From Dethiobacter sp. (GTDB taxonomy: Bacteria > Bacillota > Dethiobacteria > Dethiobacterales > Dethiobacteraceae), in the NCBI GenBank assembly GCA_018335875.1, contig JAGXRN010000057.1:1-37486 (forward strand): a DNA stretch of 37,486 nt. The letters run 5' to 3'. Below, piece by piece: positions 7,014-15,194 of the stretch. The first letter of the stretch is position 1. Each line of letters begins with the position of its first letter. Under the pieces are notes generated by a model. That model saw nothing but the letters and a program-made list of their open reading frames with translations. It was not told the DNA's origin and made no database searches. The position numbers and the translations under genes are program-made.

Positions 7014-9530
7014 ATGACAACTGTATCAAAACAAGAGGAGACTGTAATAGCGACACTGCAGATTACCGGTATGACCTGTACGGCTTGTTCGCAAAGAGTG
7101 GAAAAATCATTACAGAAAGCTCATGGGGTAAAAACAGCGAGAGTTAATTTTGCTGTGGAAAAAGCATTTGTTGAGTACGATACTGCTGCTATAAGTGAAG
7201 AAAGCCTGATTGAGATAGTCAAAAAGGCGGGTTATGAAGGAAAGGTAAGCGGTGAGGATATCAAAACAGTTACCCTTAGACTCTCCGGCATGACCTGCGC
7301 CACCTGTGCTCAGAGCATAGAAAGAAATCTGGGCAAAGTCTCCGGCGTGGTGGAGGCTAATGTCAATTTTGCCACAGAGAAGGCAACTGTCAAATACCAT
7401 CCATCAGAAACCGGTGTGGTTCAGCTTAGAAAGGCAGTGCAAAAAGCCGGCTATGAAGTTGTGGAAGAAGAAAAAGAGGTAGGCAAAGACGCCGATCTTG
7501 AAAAAATGGAACATGCTGCAAAAAAAATGTGGTTTGCCGTTGCTTTCTCCGGCACCATTATGATATTGATGATGATTCACATGCTTATCGATCACATACC
7601 GTACTATTTCCCAATTGTTGTATTTTTAGGTTTCTTTCCCATTTGTATTGCCGGCTGGGAGACCCACGTTGCCTCCTGGAAGTCGGTAAAGAATTTGAGT
7701 CCCAACATGGACACCCTGGTAACCTTGGGTTCCATAATTCCTTATTCTTTAAACTTGCTAGCGTTTTGGCTGCCGATGTCTTCCTTTGTGGAAATGGCGT
7801 CATCAATTATGACTCTACATCTGGTTGGCAGATTTTTAGAGGCCAAGGCCAAAGGCAGGGCTTCCCAGGCCATTAAAAAACTGTTGGAAATGGAAGCAAA
7901 GTCAGCCCGCATTATTATTGACGGGGAAGAAATAGAAATACCCGTGGAAGAGTTAAATCTTGGCGACATCATGATTATCCGCCCCGGCGAGAAAATTCCC
8001 ACCGACGGTATTGTCGTCAGTGGCGCGAGTACAGTAGACGAATCCATGGCCACAGGTGAATCCCTCCCCGTGACAAGAAAAGAGGGTGATCCGGTAATCG
8101 GCTCAACCATCAATAAGCAAGGTATGCTCAAAGTCAAAGCAACCAAAGTCGGCAAGGATACATTTTTATCACAGGTTATTAAAATGGTGGAAGAATGCCA
8201 GGGCTCAAAAGTGCCTATCCAGGAATTTGCCGACCGCATTACCGGTTACTTTGTTCCCGCTGTAATTGTGCTTGCTTCCTCAGCCTTCGCTCTGTGGATG
8301 CTGTTCCCCGGGTTCTTTATCCCTATTGTCCGGTTCTTTAATTTTCCCTGGAGTGCACCTGATTTGCCGGTATTCTCCCTGGCGCTTCTGGCCACTATCG
8401 CAGTACTGGTAATCTCCTGCCCCTGTGCTTTGGGCCTGGCAACTCCCACAGCCATTATGGTGAGCAGCGGTTTGGGAGCACAGAAGGGCATTTTAATCAG
8501 AAAAGGCGAAGCAATCCAGACAATGAAGGAAATTAAAATTATTGCTTTCGATAAAACAGGAACCATCACCAAGGGCAAGCCGGATGTCACCGATATCCTG
8601 ACGCTGAACAACTTCAGCAGAAAAGAAATCCTCTATTATGCCGGAAGCCTTGAAGCTGCGTCTGAACACCCGCTGGGGGCGGCAATTGTGGAAGAGGCAA
8701 GGAAACAGGAAATAAAGCTTGATGATGTAAAAGACTTCACTTCTGTCACAGGCATGGGCGTGGTTGGAGAGATAAACGGCAGGCAGGTGCTGGTTGGCAG
8801 CCGGAAATTAATGGTTAAAAATAATGTCGATTACTCCGTTATTAATAAAGACTTGGAAGCACTGGAGGACGAGGCCAAAACAGCCATGCTCCTGGCAGTA
8901 GATGGGGCAATGGCCGGGATTATAGCTGTTGCCGATACTCTAAAAGAAGATTCAGTTCAGGCCATTGCAGAAATTGAAAGCATGGGGATTAAAACAGCAA
9001 TTATTACCGGCGATAACTGGAGGACAGCCAACGCTATCGCTAAAAAAGTAGGCATGAGCACAGTGCTGGCGGAAGTACTGCCTGAAGGCAAGGTAGATGA
9101 AATTAAAAGATTGCAAAAAGAATACGGTATGGTAGCAATGGTAGGTGACGGCATTAACGATGCACCGGCTTTAAAACAGGCCAATGTAGGAATAGCCATC
9201 GGTACCGGCACTGACATTGCAATTGAAGCTGCCGACATTACCCTTGTACGCGGGGAGTTAAGCGCTGTAATATCTGCCATCAAACTCTCACATGCCACTT
9301 TCAAAAAAATTAAACAAAACTATTTTTGGGCTTGGTTCTATAACGGTATCGCCATCCCGGCGGCTTATTTGGGCCTTATCCATCCCATGATTGGCGCAGC
9401 TGCCATGGCTACCAGTTCTCTCAATGTGGTTCTTAATTCAATCCGCCTGAAAAAAGTTAACATTGACCCTTCTTATAAGGTGAGCTCAAGCAAGGAAGCC
9501 GGTTTTGCTGCCGCTGAGATACAGGCTTAA
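7014..9530 (+). CDS. copA: Cu(I)-exporting P1B-type ATPase with two HMA domains
   Basis: An 838-residue inner-membrane copper efflux pump. Order of domains: two heavy-metal-associated domains with GMTCTAC (Cys22, Cys25) and GMTCATC (about residue 93), membrane helices, an actuator domain with the TGES loop, the transmembrane metal site CPC (near 468) in [11 protein letters not shown], the phosphorylation motif DKTGTITKG (near 512), the EHPLGAA motif of the nucleotide domain, GDGINDAP (near 710), and C-terminal helices with YN and MATSS, which mark the P1B-1 Cu(I) subgroup. The start at ATG 7014 is chosen because GAGGTGGGA (7002-7010) precedes it; an in-frame TTG at 6990 would add eight residues without an SD. 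A terminator separates it from the selenoprotein gene, and no clear promoter could be assigned. Confidence 0.96.
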   Translation: MTTVSKQEETVIATLQITGMTCTACSQRVEKSLQKAHGVKTARVNFAVEKAFVEYDTAAISEESLIEIVKKAGYEGKVSGEDIKTVTLRLSGMTCATCAQSIERNLGKVSGVVEANVNFATEKATVKYHPSETGVVQLRKAVQKAGYEVVEEEKEVGKDADLEKMEHAAKKMWFAVAFSGTIMILMMIHMLIDHIPYYFPIVVFLGFFPICIAGWETHVASWKSVKNLSPNMDTLVTLGSIIPYSLNLLAFWLPMSSFVEMASSIMTLHLVGRFLEAKAKGRASQAIKKLLEMEAKSARIIIDGEEIEIPVEELNLGDIMIIRPGEKIPTDGIVVSGASTVDESMATGESLPVTRKEGDPVIGSTINKQGMLKVKATKVGKDTFLSQVIKMVEECQGSKVPIQEFADRITGYFVPAVIVLASSAFALWMLFPGFFIPIVRFFNFPWSAPDLPVFSLALLATIAVLVISCPCALGLATPTAIMVSSGLGAQKGILIRKGEAIQTMKEIKIIAFDKTGTITKGKPDVTDILTLNNFSRKEILYYAGSLEAASEHPLGAAIVEEARKQEIKLDDVKDFTSVTGMGVVGEINGRQVLVGSRKLMVKNNVDYSVINKDLEALEDEAKTAMLLAVDGAMAGIIAVADTLKEDSVQAIAEIESMGIKTAIITGDNWRTANAIAKKVGMSTVLAEVLPEGKVDEIKRLQKEYGMVAMVGDGINDAPALKQANVGIAIGTGTDIAIEAADITLVRGELSAVISAIKLSHATFKKIKQNYFWAWFYNGIAIPAAYLGLIHPMIGAAAMATSSLNVVLNSIRLKKVNIDPSYKVSSSKEAGFAAAEIQA

Positions 9531-9573
9531 ATACCAAAATTACACCATAGGCAAGGAAAGAAAGACAAAAAAG

Positions 9574-9605
9574 AAGGCTGACATCAAAAATGATGTCAGC
9601 CTTTT
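9574..9605. terminator. bidirectional terminator between copA and merR
   Basis: The stem AAGGCTGACATC (9574-9585) pairs perfectly with GATGTCAGCCTT (9592-9603). A-rich sequence on the left and T-rich sequence on the right let it serve both convergent genes. Confidence 0.9.
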
Positions 9606-9628
9606 ACCCGTACTTAGTAAACAATCAG

Positions 9629-10039
9629 TTACTCGATTTCTTCCTGCTCAATTAGTCCGCAAATTTTGCCGGCGGGGATTTCATCCAAATCACAAATCTT
9701 TTTATATCGCTGTGACAGTTCATCGCGGAAAATAACAAGTTCACTGATACGCTGGTCAAGGTCATGGAGGTGTTTGCGGACTAATTCCTTAACGTGGTCA
9801 CACGGTGCGATGCCTTCAGCCCTTAGGTCGATAATTTCCTTTATCTCCTCAAGTGAAAAGCCAAAAAGTTTGGCCTGCTTAATAAATTTTAGGCGTGCCT
9901 CGTCATCGTCAAAATAAAGACGGTATTGCGCCTGTGACCTCTTGGGTGGGCTGATCAACCCGATTTTCTCATAATACCTGATAGTGTGAGCAGGTATTTC
10001 TACCCTCTCACTTAATTCACTTATAAATAAGCCTTCCAT
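9629..10039 (-). CDS. MerR-family metal-responsive regulator
   Basis: A 136-residue protein with the N-terminal winged helix of MerR regulators (ISELSERVEIPAHTIRYYE), a long dimerisation helix (about residues 80-118) and cysteines placed as in the metal-sensing branch: one in APCDHV before the helix and two in the C-terminal loop (KICDLDEIPAGKICG). This pattern resembles ZntR/CadR/PbrR-type sensors of divalent soft metals more than the Cu(I) sensor CueR. The start follows GGGGGGTG. It is the second gene of a two-gene operon with the thioredoxin-fold protein, whose promoter has the long spacer typical of MerR control, so autoregulation is likely. It is convergent with copA; whether it regulates copA is unknown. 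Confidence 0.9.
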   Translation of the reverse strand: MEGLFISELSERVEIPAHTIRYYEKIGLISPPKRSQAQYRLYFDDDEARLKFIKQAKLFGFSLEEIKEIIDLRAEGIAPCDHVKELVRKHLHDLDQRISELVIFRDELSQRYKKICDLDEIPAGKICGLIEQEEIE

Positions 10040-10078
10040 AATAGCACCCCCCTGTATTAAGCTCTTTTCCGGCTCAGG

Positions 10079-10348
10079 TCAGCACTGCCCGATTCCGGCC
10101 GCTATAAGAGCTTCGCGTGTAATTGGTTTCTGCTCGCTGCTGCCTTCAACAAGCTTTCCGTCCACAACGACCGCCGGTACGTGATGGATCCCGTAGGAGG
10201 AAGCCTTGCCCAAACATGAGCGGCACCCTTTATTTAAATCAATAATCTCCAGTTCACAGCACTCGCAAACCAACTCCCTCACCATCCTGACAGTCTCCTC
10301 ACAAAGAGGACATCCGGCAGTAAAAACTTCTACCTTACGTTTTGACAT
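10079..10348 (-). CDS. small thioredoxin/glutaredoxin-fold protein, Cys-rich
   Basis: An 89-residue protein with a CPLC redox motif (residues 13-16) after the first beta-strand and a cis-Pro segment, HHVPAVVVDGK, typical of thioredoxin-fold proteins. Additional cysteines occur in VCECCEL, GCRSCLG and the C-terminal GQC, an unusually high number that could bind soft metals or act in thiol exchange. It is the first gene of the operon with the MerR regulator 39 bp downstream. I infer a role in metal or thiol stress; the substrate is not recognisable. The start follows GGAG at somewhat long spacing. Confidence 0.82.
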   Translation of the reverse strand: MSKRKVEVFTAGCPLCEETVRMVRELVCECCELEIIDLNKGCRSCLGKASSYGIHHVPAVVVDGKLVEGSSEQKPITREALIAAGIGQC

Positions 10349-10383
10349 AAATAAAGTCAGCTCCTTTTTTCTATGTTAGTTTA

Positions 10384-10415
10384 ATTATAAACCTTAAACC
10401 TAACTTTAATGTCAA
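10384..10415 (-). promoter_or_regulatory. MerR-type promoter with 20-bp spacer and operator dyad
   Basis: Read on the minus strand: TTGACA (10415-10410), a 20-bp spacer, TATAAT (10389-10384). Within the spacer and the -35 edge lies a dyad, ACATTAAA-N6-TTTAAGGT (7 of 8 arm positions matching). Over-long 19-20-bp spacers with a centred dyad are the hallmark of promoters activated by DNA untwisting through MerR regulators. It drives the thioredoxin-fold gene and merR. Confidence 0.88.
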
Positions 10416-10590
10416 CCATTATCTATCATAATACTAAAAACAGCAAAATACCAGTGTTTTAGATGTGCGGTTGCTCAACACAGTATTGTATATATGGCGA
10501 TAAGAAAAGCTAATTACCCATTTCCTATTTATTAATGGTAGAATAGAAAAGGATAAGTGTGGGTTCTGTGGCAAGAGGCGCAATTATCCT

Positions 10591-10619
10591 AACCGGGACA
10601 ATAGTTCCCGGTTATTTTT
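10591..10619 (+). terminator. orphan intrinsic terminator
   Basis: AACCGGGA (10591-10598) pairs with TCCCGGTT (10606-10613), followed by ATTTTTC. No gene ends just upstream on this strand. A possible GGATAA/TTATCC pairing (about 10551-10589) sits directly before it, so it may end a small RNA or be a leftover of a lost gene. Confidence 0.6.
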
Positions 10620-10632
10620 CTATCCGGGGAGC

Positions 10633-10679
10633 GTCGTTGACGGAGGTCGTTGACGGAGGGACGGGGTTGCAGACAACTG
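10633..10679. repeat. copy of a dispersed 30-bp repeat end, with 13-bp tandem duplication
   Basis: 10650-10679 matches the left end of the element at 37294-37323 in 27 of 30 bases, sharing the uninterrupted core TTGACGGAGGGACGGGGTT and the end GACAACTG. Before it, GTCGTTGACGGAG is present twice in tandem (10633-10645 and 10646-10658). Only one end is found here; no opposing inverted copy was seen. Confidence 0.75.
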
Positions 10680-10799
10680 CTGGTATGTCGGTTAAAAAAC
10701 AATTTTTTTTTACACGAAAAAAATGAGAATTGAAGAATTATTTGGGTATTGTTCAAAAACAAGGAGTCAATAATTAATGAGCGTTTTATCAGTCTATAA

Positions 10800-11008
10800 G
10801 AGCATGATCTCATCCTTCGCCTGCGAAAATGCGATGGCTCTGTGGTATTAGAAGTTCAAGACAGCGGGCCCGGCCTTTCGCCGAAGGTAATGAGTGAGCT
10901 GTTTCGTCCCTTTTTACTACCAAAGAAGGCGGTACCGGGCTTGGACTTGCTGTGTCCCAGGGAATTATTCACAACAGCGGTGGGGAGATTACTGCTGCCA
11001 ATCCCCAA
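10800..11008 (+). pseudogene. relic of a histidine kinase ATPase domain
   Basis: The plus strand encodes the C-terminal ATP-binding part of an Ntr-type sensor kinase: LRLRCDGSVVLEVQ, then DSGPG (G1 box) and ELFRPF in one frame, then TTKEGGTGLGLAVSQG (G2 box) and HNSGGEITAANPQ in another. The change occurs in a run of five T at 10911-10915; adding one T restores PFFTTKEGG. Upstream the frame meets a stop at 10797, so the N, H-box and sensor parts are lost. Clear pseudogene; homology ends near 11008. Confidence 0.88.
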
Positions 11009-11195
11009 ACCTATAGATTACTCCATTCTTATTTCACAAATCACAGGAGTAAGTACCAGTTAAATACCACTAATAGCAGCTTCATACAGGGAAGGAATCC
11101 TGTAGAGACTGGTCGAATATGTTTTGTGATACACCAACTGCCTCTCTTAATGTAAGGGTAGGGAGAGATATACAGACTTATCAGGAGTTGTTTTA

Positions 11196-13007
11196 ATGTA
11201 CAGCATAAAATTTCTGCCGGAAAATAAAACAGTGGTGGTTGAAGACGGCACTACATTGCTTATGGCTGCTGTCAGGGCCGGTGTGACACTGGATGCAGAC
11301 TGCGGCGGCAAAGGCACCTGCGGCAGGTGCAGGGTCAAGATACTGGCTGGGGATTTAAGCGACACAGGCCCGATGGAGTTCAAACACCTGAGTGTAGATG
11401 AAAGGAGTCAGGGTTGGGAGCTGGCCTGCAAAAGAGTCCCTGATTCAGACCTGCTAGTTGAGGTAAGACAACAGGAGAACGCCCTGGAGCGTAAAATCAC
11501 CTTAAGCAGCACAGGAGATGTCAATATCAATCCGGCAGTCAGTAAAGTACTGGTAGAGCTAACGCCTCCTACCCTTTCCGACAGCACGTCGGATTTTGAG
11601 AGATTGCTTGACGGCCTTACTGATGTCAAAAGGGCAGCAGAGCTCAGAGTACTGCGTAATCTACCACAAGTACTACGTGAAGAAAATTTTACTGCTACAG
11701 CTGTATTGCACGGTGAAACCCTGCTGGCTGTTGAGGCCGGAAATAGTACGGGACGTATTTTCGGCCTAGCTGTGGATATTGGTACCACTACACTGGCGGC
11801 GTCTCTGCTTGACCTGGCAAACGGCAAGGTTCTGGCGACACTGGCCGCCACCAACCCTCAGCAGTCGTTTGGTGCTGATGTCATATCGCGTATTAACTAC
11901 GCGGCCCGTTCCCATCAGGGTCTTATTCAGCTGCAGGAAAGTGTGATATTGGCTTTGAATGCGCTCTTTGCCCGGCTCACTGAGATGACGGGTGTCAGTA
12001 TTGAAGAAATCTACGAGATGGTGGTGGTAGGGAACACCACCATGAGTCATCTCTTTCTCGGGGTTGATCCCACCTATCTGGCTTCGGCTCCTTTCATTCC
12101 AGCCTTTACAGAAACAGTCCAAGTCGAAGCTGAAAGGTTGGGGCTTGCTATAAATAGCGGTGGCCGTATCGTGGTATTGCCTAATGTAGCCGGTTACGTC
12201 GGGTCTGACACGGTAGGGGTCATGCTGGCCACAGGTATGGACCGGGTAGAAGGAGTACGCCTGGCAGTCGATGTCGGTACCAATGGTGAAATTGTACTGG
12301 CCGGAAACGGTCGTATACTGACTTGCTCTACGGCAGCGGGACCGGCTTTTGAAGGAGCCCAGATAAAATACGGGATGCGGGCAGCGCATGGAGCTATCGA
12401 GGCGGTATCAATTGAAGGCGACAGTATTACAATGGCCACCATCGGCGGCAGCAACCCCGTAGGCATCTGCGGCTCCGGGCTGATTGATGCTGTTGCTGCC
12501 ATGCTAAAGGCTGGTATTATCGATCATAAGGGGCGTATGGTCAGGCCTGACGATAAAAACAGTTTACCTGCTGCCCTCAGAGTGCGTCTCAACCTGGGTG
12601 ACGAAGGGCCGGAATTCATCCTTTCGCCGCAGGTAGCCATAACCCAGAAGGACATTAGGGAACTGCAACTGGCCAAAGGAGCCATTCATGCCGGCGTGCA
12701 GGTGCTGCTGCGCAATCTTGGCCTGAGCACAGCTGACATTTCGGAAATTTTGCTGGCCGGAGCTTTCGGCAATTATGTAAAGAAAGAAAGCGCGCTGGCT
12801 ATAGGTCTGCTGCCTTCAGTGCCGCTGGGAAACATTATTTCCGTCGGCAATGCCGCCGGTGACGGCGCCTGCCAAGCCTTGTTTTCCATAAGAGAGAGAG
12901 CGAGGGCGCTTGCACTGGCTAAAGCAGCCGAACATGTGGAATTATCTGCCAGAGAAGACTTTCAGGAAGAATTTATTAACAGCCTTAATTTCCCGGAACA
13001 GGCATAA
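11196..13007 (+). CDS. RACE-type corrinoid activation protein (2Fe-2S + ASKHA/DUF4445)
   Basis: A 603-residue protein. Residues 1-95 form a plant-type [2Fe-2S] ferredoxin domain with ligands Cys36, Cys42, Cys45 and Cys78 (CGGKGTCGRC, then a distant Cys). The remainder is the DUF4445/ASKHA region with nucleotide-binding motifs such as VDIGTTTLAASLLDL and DVGTNGEIVLAG and the C-terminal LLAGAFGNYVKKESAL. This is the architecture of reductive activators of corrinoid-dependent enzymes, which use ATP and a low-potential electron to reduce Co(II) back to Co(I) in corrinoid proteins of methyltransferase systems. The corrinoid protein at 24575 is the obvious partner. The ATG follows AGGAG. A UroD-family gene follows 16 bp downstream and is probably co-transcribed. 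Confidence 0.93.
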   Translation: MYSIKFLPENKTVVVEDGTTLLMAAVRAGVTLDADCGGKGTCGRCRVKILAGDLSDTGPMEFKHLSVDERSQGWELACKRVPDSDLLVEVRQQENALERKITLSSTGDVNINPAVSKVLVELTPPTLSDSTSDFERLLDGLTDVKRAAELRVLRNLPQVLREENFTATAVLHGETLLAVEAGNSTGRIFGLAVDIGTTTLAASLLDLANGKVLATLAATNPQQSFGADVISRINYAARSHQGLIQLQESVILALNALFARLTEMTGVSIEEIYEMVVVGNTTMSHLFLGVDPTYLASAPFIPAFTETVQVEAERLGLAINSGGRIVVLPNVAGYVGSDTVGVMLATGMDRVEGVRLAVDVGTNGEIVLAGNGRILTCSTAAGPAFEGAQIKYGMRAAHGAIEAVSIEGDSITMATIGGSNPVGICGSGLIDAVAAMLKAGIIDHKGRMVRPDDKNSLPAALRVRLNLGDEGPEFILSPQVAITQKDIRELQLAKGAIHAGVQVLLRNLGLSTADISEILLAGAFGNYVKKESALAIGLLPSVPLGNIISVGNAAGDGACQALFSIRERARALALAKAAEHVELSAREDFQEEFINSLNFPEQA

Positions 13008-13023
13008 CAGAAATGGAGAAGTT

Positions 13024-13941
13024 ATGAAGGAGAAAAAAAACAGATGCATCAGTTCACGGGAAAGAGTTCAACATATGATCTGCCACAGTATGGTTGACCG
13101 GATACCTAAAGGAGAACTATGTATTAATTGGGATGTAATTTACAGCACAGCTGTCAGTAAGAAGGCCGGGTTTGATGAAAAGTTTGCTTTTATACAGACC
13201 ATGGGCCTTGATTTGGTGTCGCTATCGCCGCATTATACGGACAGTCTTAAGCGGCTGCCAACCTCCTCAGAATGTATATGGCCAGATCTAAGTAAGTGGG
13301 TAAAGCAAACATCTTTATTTACATTTGCGGTTCTAGACGGGGCTTTTGAATGGGGTTTGAGGATTTTTGGCCTGCAAGATTATTTTTTAATGTTAAAAAC
13401 TGCTCCGGACTCTCTCCGGGGGTTTATCAGAAGTGTAGAAAGGCTGAACCTAGTCATGGCAGAAAGATTGGAAGCTGAAGGAATTAACGGATTCATTCTG
13501 GCCGATGATATTGCCTATCTAAATGACCTTTTTGTTAACCCTGAAGTCCTGCGTAGTTCGTTTATTCCCAGTCTTGCCAGGCAAGCTGAAAGTCTTTTAT
13601 CAAAAAATCTGCCTGTATTTTACCATTCTGATGGCAACTACAGTCCGGTTATTGAGGATATTGTCAATGCCGGATTTACCGGACTGCAATGCCTGGAAAA
13701 AAGTGCAGGTATGGATATTAGAGAGCTGCAAAGCAAATTCGGAAAAAAGATTTGTCTTTGGGGTCATTTGGAAGTTGAAGACATTACAAAGGCGCATGAT
13801 CCAACTTTTTGTGCAAATCTTGTGGAATCAATACGCGAACTGGCCTCACACGGGAACTTTATCCTTGGCACAACCAGTGGTATTTTTGCTGGAACAGATA
13901 TTACTATGCTTCGCACAGTTTATAATGCTCTTTCTTCTTGA
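13024..13941 (+). CDS. UroD-superfamily protein, methyltransferase-like, lacking the HxC zinc motif
   Basis: A 305-residue (beta/alpha)8-type protein of the uroporphyrinogen decarboxylase/cobalamin methyltransferase superfamily. The N-terminal SSRERVQHMICHSMVDRIP matches the opening 'R....L....DR.P' segment of this superfamily. The zinc-binding HxC of MtaA/MtbA-type enzymes corresponds here to His201-Ser-Asp203 (FYHSDGNY), so the canonical Cys ligand is absent. It may use another ligand set, lack zinc, or bind substrate rather than transfer methyl groups. The ATG at 13024 with GGAG upstream is preferred over a longer frame reaching into the end of the preceding gene. It lies directly behind the RACE gene, which ties it to corrinoid chemistry, and a terminator follows. 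Substrate not recognisable. Confidence 0.8.
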   Translation: MKEKKNRCISSRERVQHMICHSMVDRIPKGELCINWDVIYSTAVSKKAGFDEKFAFIQTMGLDLVSLSPHYTDSLKRLPTSSECIWPDLSKWVKQTSLFTFAVLDGAFEWGLRIFGLQDYFLMLKTAPDSLRGFIRSVERLNLVMAERLEAEGINGFILADDIAYLNDLFVNPEVLRSSFIPSLARQAESLLSKNLPVFYHSDGNYSPVIEDIVNAGFTGLQCLEKSAGMDIRELQSKFGKKICLWGHLEVEDITKAHDPTFCANLVESIRELASHGNFILGTTSGIFAGTDITMLRTVYNALSS

Positions 13942-13992
13942 TGGTCCAACTGTCTGACTGTCCCGAGCCTGCTTTTTGAGAGTATGTATGCA

Positions 13993-14018
13993 CCCAGATA
14001 CCGTTATCCTGGTTTTTT
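13993..14018 (+). terminator. intrinsic terminator after the RACE-UroD pair
   Basis: CCAGATA (13994-14000) pairs with TAT-C-CTGG (14005-14012, one bulged C) and is followed by TTTTTT (14013-14018). It separates the RACE operon from the operator-controlled gene at 14200. Confidence 0.8.
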
Positions 14019-14114
14019 CCTCACAAGGTTATTGGATTAAAGTTATAAACTTAAAAAAAATAAAAAATATTCAAACAAAAAGAGGATTATAAAAATAAGC
14101 ATAGAATTTATAGA

Positions 14115-14140
14115 TGTAACCGGTACCGTGCACGGTTACA
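14115..14140. promoter_or_regulatory. LacI-type operator, site 1 (upstream of iolB-like gene)
   Basis: A 26-bp region starting TGTAACCGGTACCGTG and ending CACGGTTACA; the outer arms TGTAACCG and CGGTTACA are a perfect dyad, with smaller nested palindromes (CGGTACCG, CCGTGCACGG). The element TGTAACCGGTACCGT recurs at 15046, with variants at 25291 and 26450. It lies 60 bp before the gene at 14200 and is the most likely binding site of the LacI-family protein encoded at 25374. Confidence 0.8.
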
Positions 14141-14199
14141 TTTACAGTTTATTACACAAATGAAAATTTTTCCTCATTTTTTACAAGGAGGAATAAGCT

Positions 14200-14970
14200 A
14201 TGGTATTTAAGCAATTAGGTCAACTTAAAAAGGGATACAACAAATTATCTGATATAACTGATAAAGATGATGAGATGATGATGGATACCGGAATATTCAT
14301 GCTCGATGCAGGCATGGAAATACATAGCTTTGAAGCAGCAAAGGAAAGCGCATTTTTGCTGCTTGACGGTTGCGTAAGGATGGAATGGGAAAATCAGGCT
14401 GTGGAGATAAAAAGAAATTCTTTATTTGCTGAAAAACCCTGGTGTCTTCATGTTCCCAAGGATGTTTCAGTAAAGATTGTCCCCCTGTCAGATGCTGAAA
14501 TACTAAGGCAAATGACTGTGAATAAGAATTGTTTTATGTCAAAATTATATAGTCCTGCAGAATGCAGGGAGGATATATTTGGAGAAAGTTTATGGGAAGG
14601 TACAGCAAAGAGGTTGGTCCGTACTGTCTTCGACTATTTAAATGCTCCTTATTCCAATATGACTATCGGGGAAGTGATTAATTATCCCGGAAATTGGTCA
14701 AGTTATATTCCCCATCATCATCCACAACCGGAAATTTACTATTACCGCTTTGATAAACCCCAGGGATTTGGGTGTTCTATAGTAGGAGATAAAGCTTATA
14801 AAATAGTTCATAATAGCGCCTCAATGATTCCGGGAGGTTTGGTTCATCCACAGGTGTCAGCACCGGGTTATACTATGTACTACTGCTGGATGATAAGGCA
14901 CCTTGACAATGATCCATGGACCTGCCGTATTGAAGAAGAGCAGCATAAATGGCTTTTAAAATCAATATAA
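14200..14970 (+). CDS. iolB: IolB/KduI-family isomerase (5-deoxy-glucuronate isomerase-like)
   Basis: A 256-residue bicupin. The metal-binding segment PHHHPQPEIYYYRFD (about residues 170-184) and the C-terminal GGLVHPQVSAPGYTMYYCW are characteristic of IolB, which isomerises 5-deoxy-D-glucuronate to 2-deoxy-5-keto-gluconate in myo-inositol catabolism; the related KduI acts on 5-keto-4-deoxyuronate. The start follows AAGGAGG. No other inositol genes (iolG, E, D, C, J) are in the window, so the true substrate may be a related uronate, deoxy sugar acid or modified cyclitol product. A LacI-type operator precedes it and another separates it from the ABC genes, which puts it in the same regulon. 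Confidence 0.85.
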   Translation: MVFKQLGQLKKGYNKLSDITDKDDEMMMDTGIFMLDAGMEIHSFEAAKESAFLLLDGCVRMEWENQAVEIKRNSLFAEKPWCLHVPKDVSVKIVPLSDAEILRQMTVNKNCFMSKLYSPAECREDIFGESLWEGTAKRLVRTVFDYLNAPYSNMTIGEVINYPGNWSSYIPHHHPQPEIYYYRFDKPQGFGCSIVGDKAYKIVHNSASMIPGGLVHPQVSAPGYTMYYCWMIRHLDNDPWTCRIEEEQHKWLLKSI

Positions 14971-15045
14971 AACTGCCAATGTATTTCAAACTAAGCTGCT
15001 TAACTTAAAGAGCCTATGCAATGAGCATTAAATTGAAACTAAAAA

Positions 15046-15073
15046 TGTAACCGGTACCGTACCCGGTACCGTG
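15046..15073. promoter_or_regulatory. LacI-type operator, site 2 (double), upstream of the ABC importer
   Basis: TGTAACCGGTACCGT is followed directly by a second copy of the core, ACCCGGTACCGTG, giving a tandem site. The first 15 bases are identical to site 1. It controls the gene group starting at 15195. Confidence 0.8.
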
Positions 15074-15194
15074 ATAATTTTAAGATAACTTTTGTAGCTA
15101 ATAAATTGAATATTTAGATAGGAGGATCGCTATACGGATACATTTAAAGGCTCTTGTCCAGTTGCGAAGATTATCAAGGAAGGCGGTGAACACA

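Noticed and set aside
10441..10590. Small regulatory RNA before the orphan terminator
   Set aside because: GGATAA/TTATCC pairing and a strong terminator are suggestive, but no good promoter with a proper -35 was found and no RNA family is recognisable.
10589..10813. 74-codon reading frame on the minus strand
   Set aside because: It runs through a terminator, the dispersed repeat and the kinase relic, and has no recognisable protein sequence.
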